This document shows, one piece after another, positions 1 to 6,817 of a stretch of DNA of 9,384 bases. The notes beneath the pieces were generated by a model that was not told the origin of the DNA, searched no databases, and worked only from the letters and a program-made list of their open reading frames with translations. A program made the translations under genes and the position numbers. The DNA comes from JAZNUH01 sp045592225 (GTDB lineage: Bacteria > Bacillota > Clostridia > UMGS1883 > UMGS1540): NCBI GenBank assembly GCA_045592225.1, contig JAZNUH010000054.1:1-9384 (forward strand), read 5' to 3'. Positions within the stretch are counted from its first letter, which is position 1. Every line of letters begins with the position of its first letter.

Positions 1-645
1 CGCGGTGGCGCAGGGCTTATAAAAACTGTTGTGGAACAGAGCAGTATTCCTGTAATTGAAACAGGTACGGGTAACTGCCACATATACATTGACAAATCTG
101 CAGACATTAATATGGCAGCAGATATAATAGAAAATGCAAAAACCCAGCGCACAGGTGTTTGTAATGCCTGCGAATCGCTTGTGGTTCATAAGGATATTGC
201 CTCCGAGGCTCTTCCTGTAATCTGCAGGCGTCTTTTGGCAAAGGGTGTGGAAATACGCGGTGATGAAGAGTCGCGTGCAATCTGCGCCGAAATTATACCT
301 GCCACCGACGAGGACTTTTACACAGAATACCTCGACCTTATTATTTCAGTAAAAACAGTTTCGGGCATAGACGAGGCAATAGAGCACATAAACACACACA
401 ACACGGGACATTCCGAAGCCATTATTACTAATGACTATAATGCAAGTCAACAGTTTCTTGCAGAGATTGATGCCGCTGCAGTCTATGTTAACGCCTCCAC
501 ACGTTTTACAGACGGCTTTGAGTTTGGTCTGGGTGCCGAAATTGGCATAAGCACACAAAAGCTTCACGCCCGCGGACCCATGGGCTTATCCGCTCTTACC
601 GCAACCAAGTTTGTCATTCGCGGAAACGGACAGATAAGAGGCTGA
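1..645 (+). CDS. proA: Glutamate-5-semialdehyde dehydrogenase (gamma-glutamyl phosphate reductase), C-terminal half, 5' end outside window
   Basis: The reading frame is open from base 1, so the gene starts upstream. 214 residues are visible, against about 415-420 for the whole family member. ProA reduces gamma-glutamyl phosphate to glutamate-5-semialdehyde with NADPH in the cytoplasm, the second step of proline synthesis. The fragment opens with RGGAGLIKTVVEQ, continues with PVIETGTGNCHIYID, and has the catalytic-cysteine region TGVCNACES; the nucleophile is the Cys encoded at 160-162. It ends with the characteristic FVIRGNGQIRG tail before a TGA stop. A GTG at 31 is in frame but internal, because the family similarity continues upstream of it. 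The partner kinase gene proB is often adjacent to proA, but nothing upstream is visible here. Glu codons mix GAA and GAG, unlike the next gene. The product call is secure. Confidence 0.96.
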   Translation, partial: RGGAGLIKTVVEQSSIPVIETGTGNCHIYIDKSADINMAADIIENAKTQRTGVCNACESLVVHKDIASEALPVICRRLLAKGVEIRGDEESRAICAEIIPATDEDFYTEYLDLIISVKTVSGIDEAIEHINTHNTGHSEAIITNDYNASQQFLAEIDAAAVYVNASTRFTDGFEFGLGAEIGISTQKLHARGPMGLSALTATKFVIRGNGQIRG

Positions 646-649
646 TTTT

Positions 650-668
650 ACCAAGGTTTTTGCTTGGT
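650..668 (+). terminator. Weak hairpin after proA
   Basis: ACCAAG (650-655) can pair with CTTGGT (663-668) around a 7-base loop that is mostly T, five bases after the proA stop. There is no T tract after the stem; the sequence continues TCAACC. As an intrinsic terminator this is poor. It may only protect the 3' end or be fortuitous. No other terminator-like structure lies between proA and the next promoter. Confidence 0.25.
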
Positions 669-728
669 TCAACCTCTGAATTGTGCAATATAACTATAAA
701 AATTGCATATAATTGTATATATTTCTGT

Positions 729-757
729 TTGACCATTTTTTATGTTTATATTATAAT
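729..757 (+). promoter_or_regulatory. Sigma-A-type promoter for the EF-G-like gene
   Basis: TTGACC (729-734) and a perfect TATAAT (752-757) are separated by exactly 17 bases. Transcription should start near 763-765, leaving a leader of about 150 nt before the ATG at 914. The -10 box sits inside a perfect 16-bp palindrome (746-761). The match to consensus predicts a strong promoter, in keeping with the biased codon use of the gene it serves. Confidence 0.75.
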
Positions 758-763
758 ATAAGG

Positions 764-913
764 TAAGCCTATAGATTTAGGCGAATGCTAATTATGATTT
801 GACAAGCTACCGGATTTATGACTTTTGTCTAATTCTGTCCCCATTGGTGCTGGGGGGCTTTTCAAAAATATATAGTCTGCGGCTTGGCCGCAGCAGAAAA
901 GGGGAAATATGAT
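764..913 (+). promoter_or_regulatory. Structured 5' leader of the EF-G-like gene
   Basis: About 150 nt lie between the predicted transcription start and the ATG. Visible pairings are GCCTA (767-771) with TAGGC (778-782); CCCCA (839-843) with TGGGG (851-855), followed by GGCTTTTC; and the 7-bp hairpin at 877-893. The run TCCCC (838-842) could alternatively pair with GGGGA (901-905), which is the Shine-Dalgarno region, so the C run has two mutually exclusive partners. I do not recognise a known riboswitch or ribosomal-protein leader class. A regulatory role is inference from the length and the pairings. Confidence 0.4.
877..893 (+). promoter_or_regulatory. GC-rich hairpin just upstream of the ribosome-binding site
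   Basis: CTGCGGC (877-883) and GCCGCAG (887-893) form a perfect 7-bp stem with a TTG triloop. The stem ends only three bases before the purine run AAAAGGGG (897-904) that serves as the ribosome-binding site. It could stabilise the mRNA 5' region, hold the binding site open, or stop initiation if remodelled. No T tract follows, so it is not an intrinsic terminator. Confidence 0.5.
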
Positions 914-2986
914 ATGAGCAAATTTTCAACAGACAAAATCAGAAACATATGCCTTATGGCACATGGCGGAGCAGGAAAAACTTCTTTCGCAGAAGCTATG
1001 CTCTGGAATGCAAAGGCTACAGACCGTTTCGGAAAAATAGCTGACGGAACAACAACAACCGACTATGATCCCGAAGAAGTTAAGAGAAAGTTTTCTATTA
1101 ATACAGCTGTTGCTCCCTGCGAATGGAAGGGTTCAAAAATAAATATACTTGACACACCCGGCTACTTCGACTTTGTTGGTGAAGTTCACGAAGCAGTTCG
1201 TGTTTGCGGCGCTGCAGTTATTCTTCTGTCAGGTCGTTCCGGTGTTTCTGTTGGTACTGAACACGCTTGGGATTATGCAAAAGAAAGAGGCATTCCCGCT
1301 GTTTTCTTTGTAAATAAAATGGACGATCCCGAAGCTAACTTCAAAAACACACTGGACCAGCTTACCGAAAAATTCGGCACAGCTGTTGCTCCTTTCCAGA
1401 TGCCCATTAAAGAAGGCGACAAGCTTACAGGTTATGTAGATATCGTTAACCTCAAGGCTTATAAATATGAAGATGCAAAGGTTTCGGAAATTCCCGTTCC
1501 CGACAGCCTTTCTGACGATATTTCTGCCACACGCGATCAGCTCCTCGAAGCTATTGCTGAAACAGACGAAGAACTGATGGAAAAATTCTTCGCAGGCGAA
1601 GAATTTACAGCTGACGAAATTTCTTCAGCAATCAAGGTTGGTGTTAAGAGCGGTGACATTGTTCCCGTATTCTGCGGTTCTGCTCTCTTAAACCTGGGTG
1701 TTACAACAGTTATGGATGCTATGGTAAGCTTCTTCCCCACACCTCTTGATGCAGCTGATATCGTTGCAAAAGACACAAAGACAGGCGAAGATGTTGTTCT
1801 TAAGCCCGATGCAAATGCTCCTTTAGCAGCATTGGTATTTAAGACAATTGCCGATCCCTTTGTTGGTAAGCTTTCTATATTCAGAGTATACTCAGGTACA
1901 GTTAAACCCGATACAACAGTTTTCAACCCCAATACAGGCGCAAACGAAAAACTGGGTAAAATATTTACACTTTGCGGTAAAAAGCAGGTTGAAACCGATT
2001 CTCTGGTAGCAGGTGACATCGGTGCAGTTACAAAACTGACTTCCACAGTAACAGGAAATACTCTCTGTGCTGCAGGAACATCCATCGAGCTGCCCGGCAT
2101 TAACTTCCCCAAGCCTGCACTTTCTCTCGCAGTTGTTCCCAAGGCAAAGGGCGACGAAGAAAAGATTGGTTCAGGTCTGCGTAAGCTTGAAGAAGAAGAT
2201 CCTGCTTTCAAGGTTTCTATAAACCCCGAAACAAAGCAGACACTGATTTCCGGTGTAGGCGAACAGCATCTTGATGTTATCACCAGCAAGCTGAAGACAA
2301 AGTTTGGTGTTTCCGTTGACCTTATCGAACCTACTGTTCCTTACAGAGAAGCTATCCGCAAGAGAGTTGAAGTTGAAGGTAAGCACAAGAAACAGTCCGG
2401 CGGACACGGTCAGTACGGTCATGTTAAAATGGTATTTGAACCCCATGATGGCGAAGACCTCATCTTTGAAGAAAGCATCTTCGGCGGTTCCGTTCCCAAG
2501 AACTACTTCCCCGCTGTTGAAAAGGGTCTGCGCGAATGTATTACACACGGTGTTCTGGCAGGATATCCCGTTGTTGGTCTTAAGGCTACTCTGATTGACG
2601 GTTCTTACCACCCCGTTGACTCTTCTGAAATGGCATTTAAGGTTGCTGCTTCTCTGGCATACAAAGACGGTCTTGCAAAAGCTTCACCCGTTCTTCTCGA
2701 ACCCATCGGCAAGCTTGAAGTTACAATTCCTGAAAGCTACATGGGCGATATCATTGGTGATGTTAACAAGCGTCGCGGCAGAATTCTTGGTATGAACCCC
2801 ATCGGCAAGGGCTTAGGTCTTGTTGAAGCCGAAGTTCCCATGAGCGAAATGCATAAATATGCTACAGACCTTCGTTCAATGACACAGGGCAGAGGCAAGT
2901 TCTCCCTCGAATTTGAAAGATACGAAGATGCTCCTGCAAACGTTGCTCAGACAATTATCGACAAAGCAAAGGCTGCACAGGAATAA
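914..2986 (+). CDS. EF-G-like translational GTPase (elongation factor G paralogue)
   Basis: 690 residues, full EF-G length. The ATG at 914 is chosen because AAAAGGGG ends nine bases before it; an in-frame TTG at 884 lies inside the leader hairpin and has no ribosome-binding site. Motifs in order: P-loop AHGGAGKTS (16-24), Ser61 at the switch I Thr position, switch II DTPGYFDF (80-87), NKMD (134-137) and CGSA (254-257), giving the G domain. Domain II lies around 300-375 and domain III around 390-470. The domain IV tip shows QSGGHGQYGHV (494-504) and GSYHPVDSSEMAF (563-575). Domain V contains EPIGKLEVTIPE and ends near 680. Canonical EF-G has AHIDAGKTT and DTPGHVDF, so the P-loop Asp is Gly19 and the catalytic His is Tyr84. 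This fits the divergent EF-G paralogue group (EFG II type, such as Thermus EF-G-2), not housekeeping FusA. The expected site of action is the ribosome, in translocation or recycling. Glu is almost always GAA (one GAG seen, 2087), suggesting high expression. The gene is monocistronic. Confidence 0.9.
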   Translation: MSKFSTDKIRNICLMAHGGAGKTSFAEAMLWNAKATDRFGKIADGTTTTDYDPEEVKRKFSINTAVAPCEWKGSKINILDTPGYFDFVGEVHEAVRVCGAAVILLSGRSGVSVGTEHAWDYAKERGIPAVFFVNKMDDPEANFKNTLDQLTEKFGTAVAPFQMPIKEGDKLTGYVDIVNLKAYKYEDAKVSEIPVPDSLSDDISATRDQLLEAIAETDEELMEKFFAGEEFTADEISSAIKVGVKSGDIVPVFCGSALLNLGVTTVMDAMVSFFPTPLDAADIVAKDTKTGEDVVLKPDANAPLAALVFKTIADPFVGKLSIFRVYSGTVKPDTTVFNPNTGANEKLGKIFTLCGKKQVETDSLVAGDIGAVTKLTSTVTGNTLCAAGTSIELPGINFPKPALSLAVVPKAKGDEEKIGSGLRKLEEEDPAFKVSINPETKQTLISGVGEQHLDVITSKLKTKFGVSVDLIEPTVPYREAIRKRVEVEGKHKKQSGGHGQYGHVKMVFEPHDGEDLIFEESIFGGSVPKNYFPAVEKGLRECITHGVLAGYPVVGLKATLIDGSYHPVDSSEMAFKVAASLAYKDGLAKASPVLLEPIGKLEVTIPESYMGDIIGDVNKRRGRILGMNPIGKGLGLVEAEVPMSEMHKYATDLRSMTQGRGKFSLEFERYEDAPANVAQTIIDKAKAAQE

Positions 2987-3005
2987 TTAATAGCAATTTT
3001 ATCTT

Positions 3006-3038
3006 AAAAACGAACCCAAAATGGGTTCGTTTTTTATT
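3006..3038 (+). terminator. Intrinsic terminator of the EF-G-like gene
   Basis: ACGAACCCA (3010-3018) pairs perfectly with TGGGTTCGT (3022-3030) around an AAA loop. The flanking A run (3006-3009) and T run (3031-3035) extend the stem and supply the T tract. It begins 19 bases after the stop codon. The T tract runs directly into the -35 box of the next promoter. Confidence 0.92.
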
Positions 3039-3065
3039 GACATCAACTTTTAAAAATGATACAAT
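3037..3065 (+). promoter_or_regulatory. Promoter of the secreted amidase gene
   Basis: A perfect TTGACA (3037-3042), a 17-base spacer and TACAAT (3060-3065), with an extended -10 TG at 3057-3058. The start site should be near 3072, giving a short leader of about 24 nt before the ATG at 3096. The promoter overlaps the tail of the upstream terminator, so the gene has its own start of transcription. Confidence 0.8.
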
Positions 3066-3095
3066 TACCACTAGCATTTGAAAGGACTGATTGAT

Positions 3096-5531
3096 ATGAA
3101 CTCAAGAATTTTGAAAACTTTAAGTATAATGTTGTCCCTGACACTTATAATCAGTATTTGTGCTTTTGCAGTGCCTATGCATGCATATGCATCAGGTCTC
3201 GCTGTAAGCACCTCGGCAAGCTATCAAGGTAGTGTTTACTATCAGCGCGCATGCACTGCATACAGCAGTAATGTCGATCCGAGAACACGTTTCGTTCAGG
3301 TGGCACTCAGCCAGAAGGGCTATAAAGGCGGAACTGCCTCCGGTCAGTGGGCAGGTAATGGCGGCGGCGGAAGATATACCGAATACGGTCGCTTTATGAA
3401 AAAAGACGGTCTGGATTGGTGTGCATCCTTTGTATCCTGGTGTGCTGCTGCTGCAGGCATTCCTACCGGTGTAATTCCTCGTTCTGCAAGTGCAGGACAC
3501 TGGAGAAGCCCCGGCACAGGTACATACACTCCCATTTGGTCTAACAATTACACAACCTATAATCCCTACAAGCCCCAGGTTGGTGATTTATGCCTGTATA
3601 TGCCTTATTGTACAACCTGTAACAAACATTACAATGCAGTAAAACCCACCGCTCATGTTGTAATTGTTGCGGCGGTTGAAAATAATCAGAATTCTGCCGG
3701 CGGCTGGAACTTTACAACAATCGAAAGAGGTAACAACAATACCGTTGAATCTCATACAATCTCAACAAAAATGAAGCGCGGTGCAAACTCAACCTGTTCC
3801 TGCGGAAAACAGACTCCCGCAGGCTCGTCCGCGTATGTTGTTCAGGGCTTTTGGAGACCTGACTGGAGCAAGGTTTCAAGCGGCGGAAATACATCATCAA
3901 ACACAGTAACCGCCAATGTTGCTCTTACCGCAGCCACACAAGGAGAGTATGTTGCAAAGGAATTTATAGCTGAAACAAATGCATGTGTTGTTACACAGAT
4001 AACCAAGCCTGCCGGAACAACTGTAAGCCAGTGCGGTCTTACTCTTATGGATTCCAAGGGAAATGTTTTGAAAAACTATTCGGAAAATATATCCAACGTA
4101 GGCAAAAATACAACCCTTTTCCATTCCTGGTATGATATGAATACAGAAGTAGGTTACACCCTTTCAAAAGGTACTATATACAAATACAGGTTCTTTACCG
4201 TTGTTGACGGAATTCGTTACGAAGGCGAAACACGCAGTTTCACAACAAAAGGCGACTATAACCTGTACTTTGACGCCAACGGCGGCAGCTGCACTACAAA
4301 CAGCAAAAAGGTTATTTCCGGCGGTACCCTCGGAACACTTCCCACACCCGTCAGAAACGGTTACCGTTTTACAGGCTGGTATAACCAGAAAAGCAACGGA
4401 GCTTTAGTAACCGATGCCTCTTATTTTACAGGCAATTCTGATGCAACTATATACGCCGGTTGGGAACAGGATGCAAGCAAGATCCTTACCATAGGCTACA
4501 GTCCTCAGGGCGGCACCGGAACTATGCCTAACGAGGTTTACCAATACGGTCAGACCATTACTGTTAAAAATTGCGACTTTACAAAAAGTGGTAAAGAGTT
4601 TTACAAGTGGACACTTTACCGCAGTGCTGATGAAACCTTCTATACTCCTCAAAACGGTTGGCAGACCTTTGATAATGTAGAAAAATACAGCTATGGTTTA
4701 AAGGGCTTTAACCCCGGCGACAAGCTTACTGTCAGCGAAGAATTAATGGAAGGCTGCAATCAGGAAACCATGTTCTACTTTGTTGCCGTTTGGCAGGACG
4801 CAGCAAAAGGCTCCTGCACAATCGGTTATGATCCCTACGGAGGAAGCGGAAAGATGGCAAGCTCCGTTTATGAATACGGCGAAACAATGACCGTGGCCGA
4901 CAGTGAGTTTACAAATTCCGGCAAAGAGTTTTATACCTGGGTACTTTTCCGTGCGGCAGATAAGAAATATCTGACTACTGATAACGGGTGGCAAACCGCT
5001 GAATCCCTGAGGGCAAACAATTACAACTTACAAACCTTTACCCCCGGAAAGAAGCTTGTTGTGGATGAGGACTGGGCTACAGATGTCAGCGGGGATCAGA
5101 CTTTCTATTTTGTAGCAATATGGCAAGAGGCAAAAAACAGCGGTGATCTTGTTATAAAGCTCTACATTGACAACCCAAAAATGCGTGTTGCTGGTGTGGC
5201 CACAAATATTGACAACCAGGGAACTGCCCCCTGCATTATCAACGGACGTACAATGATTCCTATTCGTGCATTAATTGAGGCAATGGGGGGAACAGTTGGC
5301 TGGAACGGTACATTGCAGCAGGTTAATCTTGAGCTTGACGGCAAAACATTATTCCTGCGCATAGGCGAAAATTATGCCTTTGACAACCAAAACACCTATG
5401 CTTTAGATAGCGCACCCGTTCTTATGAACGGAAGAACATTGCTGCCTGTTCGTGCAATTGTCGAATATTTTGGCGGCGAAATCTCATGGGATGCTTCTAC
5501 ACGGTGTGTTACCATTAATTACAGCAAATAA
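3096..5531 (+). CDS. Secreted CHAP-domain amidase with InlB-type repeats and Cu-amine-oxidase-N-like C-terminus
   Basis: 811 residues. The ATG at 3096 follows AAAGGA by nine bases; a TTG at 3078 would only add six residues ahead of the signal peptide. Domains: Sec signal peptide 1-32, with probable cleavage after AYA; CHAP-type Cys/His amidase about 60-257, with DWCASFVSWC (nucleophile Cys109), AHVVIV (His187) and TIERGNNN (Glu210), closing with GFWRPDW; a beta-rich Fn3-like segment about 270-388; an InlB-type B repeat 389-457 (YFDANGG, GYRFTGWY, YAGW); two related tandem units 465-569 and 575-679; and a Cu_amine_oxidN1-like domain 687-811 with the twin motifs NGRTMIPIRALIE and NGRTLLPVRAIVE. 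Family knowledge points to cleavage of peptidoglycan peptide or amide bonds outside the membrane, or another surface peptide substrate. No sortase motif, SLH domain or C-terminal membrane anchor is visible, so retention would depend on the repeats. Two cysteine pairs (172/175, 234/236) are unusual insertions. The gene stands alone between a promoter and a terminator. Confidence 0.88.
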   Translation: MNSRILKTLSIMLSLTLIISICAFAVPMHAYASGLAVSTSASYQGSVYYQRACTAYSSNVDPRTRFVQVALSQKGYKGGTASGQWAGNGGGGRYTEYGRFMKKDGLDWCASFVSWCAAAAGIPTGVIPRSASAGHWRSPGTGTYTPIWSNNYTTYNPYKPQVGDLCLYMPYCTTCNKHYNAVKPTAHVVIVAAVENNQNSAGGWNFTTIERGNNNTVESHTISTKMKRGANSTCSCGKQTPAGSSAYVVQGFWRPDWSKVSSGGNTSSNTVTANVALTAATQGEYVAKEFIAETNACVVTQITKPAGTTVSQCGLTLMDSKGNVLKNYSENISNVGKNTTLFHSWYDMNTEVGYTLSKGTIYKYRFFTVVDGIRYEGETRSFTTKGDYNLYFDANGGSCTTNSKKVISGGTLGTLPTPVRNGYRFTGWYNQKSNGALVTDASYFTGNSDATIYAGWEQDASKILTIGYSPQGGTGTMPNEVYQYGQTITVKNCDFTKSGKEFYKWTLYRSADETFYTPQNGWQTFDNVEKYSYGLKGFNPGDKLTVSEELMEGCNQETMFYFVAVWQDAAKGSCTIGYDPYGGSGKMASSVYEYGETMTVADSEFTNSGKEFYTWVLFRAADKKYLTTDNGWQTAESLRANNYNLQTFTPGKKLVVDEDWATDVSGDQTFYFVAIWQEAKNSGDLVIKLYIDNPKMRVAGVATNIDNQGTAPCIINGRTMIPIRALIEAMGGTVGWNGTLQQVNLELDGKTLFLRIGENYAFDNQNTYALDSAPVLMNGRTLLPVRAIVEYFGGEISWDASTRCVTINYSK
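4260..4466 (+). repeat. InlB-type B repeat (Listeria-Bacteroides repeat) in the amidase gene
   Basis: Encodes residues 389-457 of the secreted protein. The hallmarks are YFDANGG at the start, LPTPVRNGYRFTGWY in the middle and YAGW at the end, the beta-grasp-like repeat common in surface proteins of Firmicutes. It precedes two longer, diverged relatives. It is a spacer or adhesion module, not catalytic. Confidence 0.8.
4488..5132 (+). repeat. Two tandem 110-residue protein repeats in the amidase gene
   Basis: Unit A (4488-4802) and unit B (4818-5132) align without gaps at a period of 330 bases. By hand about half of the 105 aligned residues are identical. Shared landmarks are TIGY.P.GG.G.M, SGKEFY.W, NGWQT and FYFVA.WQ.A. 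The opening (YxPxGGxG) and closing (VAxW) resemble an elongated InlB B repeat, so they probably diverged from that fold. The DNA itself is well diverged, so this is an old duplication. Confidence 0.85.
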
Positions 5532-5564
5532 TATTTAGTTTATACGTAAAGCAGATGAAAATAC

Positions 5565-5610
5565 AAACAGCACTTCATGCATTAATATGAGAAGTGCTGT
5601 TTTATTTTTC
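5565..5610 (+). terminator. Intrinsic terminator of the secreted amidase gene
   Basis: AAACAGCACTTC (5565-5576) pairs with GAAGTGCTGTTT (5591-5602), a 12-bp perfect stem with a 14-base AT-rich loop. TTTTATTTTTC follows. It lies 34 bases after the stop codon and separates this gene from the glycosyltransferase operon. Confidence 0.92.
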
Positions 5611-5653
5611 TTTGGAAGAATTTATAAAAAGTTGCAGAAACAAAACCCTTGTC

Positions 5654-5682
5654 TTGCTTTTTTTTCTTGTTTGTGTTAAAAT
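5654..5682 (+). promoter_or_regulatory. Promoter of the glycosyltransferase-acyltransferase operon
   Basis: TTGCTT (5654-5659), a 17-base spacer containing a run of T, and TAAAAT (5677-5682), preceded by an extended -10 TG (5674-5675). The start would be near 5689, about 46 nt before the chosen ATG. The match is weaker than for the two promoters upstream, but spacing and the extended -10 support it. Confidence 0.55.
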
Positions 5683-5734
5683 TAAACAGGAAATATATGT
5701 CCTTATATACTCATCATGTTTTATGAGGTGCTTT

Positions 5735-6811
5735 ATGAACTATGTTGTTATCATCCCGGCACTTGAACCTGAACAAAAACTTGTTGCTTACGTAAACGAG
5801 CTTTTGTCAGCCGGAATAAAAAATATAATAGTCATTAATGATGGCAGCAGCCCTAAATGCGACAGTATATTTGGCGAGCTTGCAGATATGGACAATTGCG
5901 TAGTGCTGTCTCATTCTGTTAACATGGGTAAAGGTGCCGCTATTAAGACTGCACTGATGTACTACAGCCAATATATGTCCGGTTTCAATGGTGTTATTAC
6001 TGCTGACTGCGATGGTCAGCACAGTGTTACCGATGTATTACGACTCTGTGCGGCAATGGATAAAAATCCCGGTGCTTTCGTTCTCGGTTGCCGTAATTTT
6101 GACGAAGGAACACCTGCCAAAAGCCTTGCAGGCAACAAAATAACATCTGTTGCTATGCGTATGCTTTACGGAATAAAGCTTGAAGATACTCAGACAGGGC
6201 TCCGCGGTCTCCCTTCCTGTATGATTGATCCTCTTATTCACCTTTCGGGTAACAGATACGAATATGAGCTCAATATGCTTATTTATGCTAAAAGTCATTG
6301 CATTCCTTTTGTTACTGTTACCATCGAAACAATTTACTTTGATAACAATTCAGGCAGTCATTACCGTCCGTTTGTGGATTCTATGCGCATATTCGGACGC
6401 GTGCTGAGTGGTCTGGCAGGATTTTGTGGTTCGGCTATTTGTTCCGGACTGCTTGACCTTCTGGTGTACTCACTTATGGTTGACTTTGCTGTAAAAAACA
6501 TGCCTGATGGTCAGCGATTGTTTATTGCTGCAGTTACAGCACGCATTATTTCTTCTGCCGTTAATTTTATGCTCAACCGCAGATTGCCGCATATACAAAA
6601 TACAAAGATTTCATCTACCATGCCAAAATATTATACACTTCTTGTTTGCCAACTTATGATTTCCTATTTATGTGTATACTCTTTACATACTCTTACAAGC
6701 GTGGACGAGAAGCTTTTTAAAGTTATTGTTGATATGATCCTTGCTCTTTTCAGTTACCAAATACAAACGCGCTGGGTTTTTCGCAATAACAACAACAAAG
6801 AAACGCATTAA
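5735..6811 (+). CDS. GT2 glycosyltransferase (polyprenyl-phosphate sugar transferase-like) fused to a GtrA-like membrane domain
   Basis: 358 residues. The start is ATG 5735, with GAGGTG (5725-5730) upstream; the open frame reaches back to 5594, but that part lies in the preceding terminator and promoter. The N-terminal part (about 3-215) is a GT-A fold of the DPMS/GtrB type: VVIIPAL, INDGS (44-48), NMGKGAAI (63-70), the metal-binding DCD (91-93) in TADCDGQH, and DTQTGLRG (151-158). The C-terminal part (about 218-350) is GtrA-like, with four hydrophobic segments near 223-247, 262-280, 300-318 and 327-343, and the family signatures ARIISSAVNFMLNR and QTRWVF. Family knowledge: GT2 enzymes of this kind put a sugar from an NDP-sugar onto undecaprenyl phosphate, and GtrA domains help translocate or position the lipid-linked sugar in the membrane. 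The sugar and acceptor cannot be read from sequence. An acyltransferase gene follows after 27 bases, so the product may serve glycolipid or cell-wall glycopolymer modification. Confidence 0.88.
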   Translation: MNYVVIIPALEPEQKLVAYVNELLSAGIKNIIVINDGSSPKCDSIFGELADMDNCVVLSHSVNMGKGAAIKTALMYYSQYMSGFNGVITADCDGQHSVTDVLRLCAAMDKNPGAFVLGCRNFDEGTPAKSLAGNKITSVAMRMLYGIKLEDTQTGLRGLPSCMIDPLIHLSGNRYEYELNMLIYAKSHCIPFVTVTIETIYFDNNSGSHYRPFVDSMRIFGRVLSGLAGFCGSAICSGLLDLLVYSLMVDFAVKNMPDGQRLFIAAVTARIISSAVNFMLNRRLPHIQNTKISSTMPKYYTLLVCQLMISYLCVYSLHTLTSVDEKLFKVIVDMILALFSYQIQTRWVFRNNNNKETH

Positions 6812-6817
6812 AATATT

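Noticed and set aside
799..833. A second TTGACA (799-804) as another promoter for the EF-G-like gene
   Set aside because: No -10 box stands at 16-18 bases; the nearest candidate, TCTAAT, is 23 bases away.
839..862. C/G-run hairpin in the leader as a transcription attenuator
   Set aside because: Only five base pairs and a four-base T run interrupted by C; too weak to call a terminator, so it is kept only as part of a possible leader structure.
884..913. TTG start for the EF-G-like gene at 884
   Set aside because: It lies in the loop of the leader hairpin and has no ribosome-binding site; ATG 914 has AAAAGGGG at proper distance and gives the family N-terminus.
1537..2289. 250-codon open frame on the minus strand inside the EF-G-like gene
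   Set aside because: It is an antisense shadow of a strongly codon-biased gene; its product is Ser/Pro-rich without any recognisable motif, and the plus-strand protein matches EF-G throughout.
5594..5734. N-terminal extension of the GT2-GtrA protein by 47 residues
   Set aside because: The extension begins inside the preceding terminator and crosses the predicted promoter; ATG 5735 with GAGGTG starts right before the GT-A fold (NYVVIIPAL).
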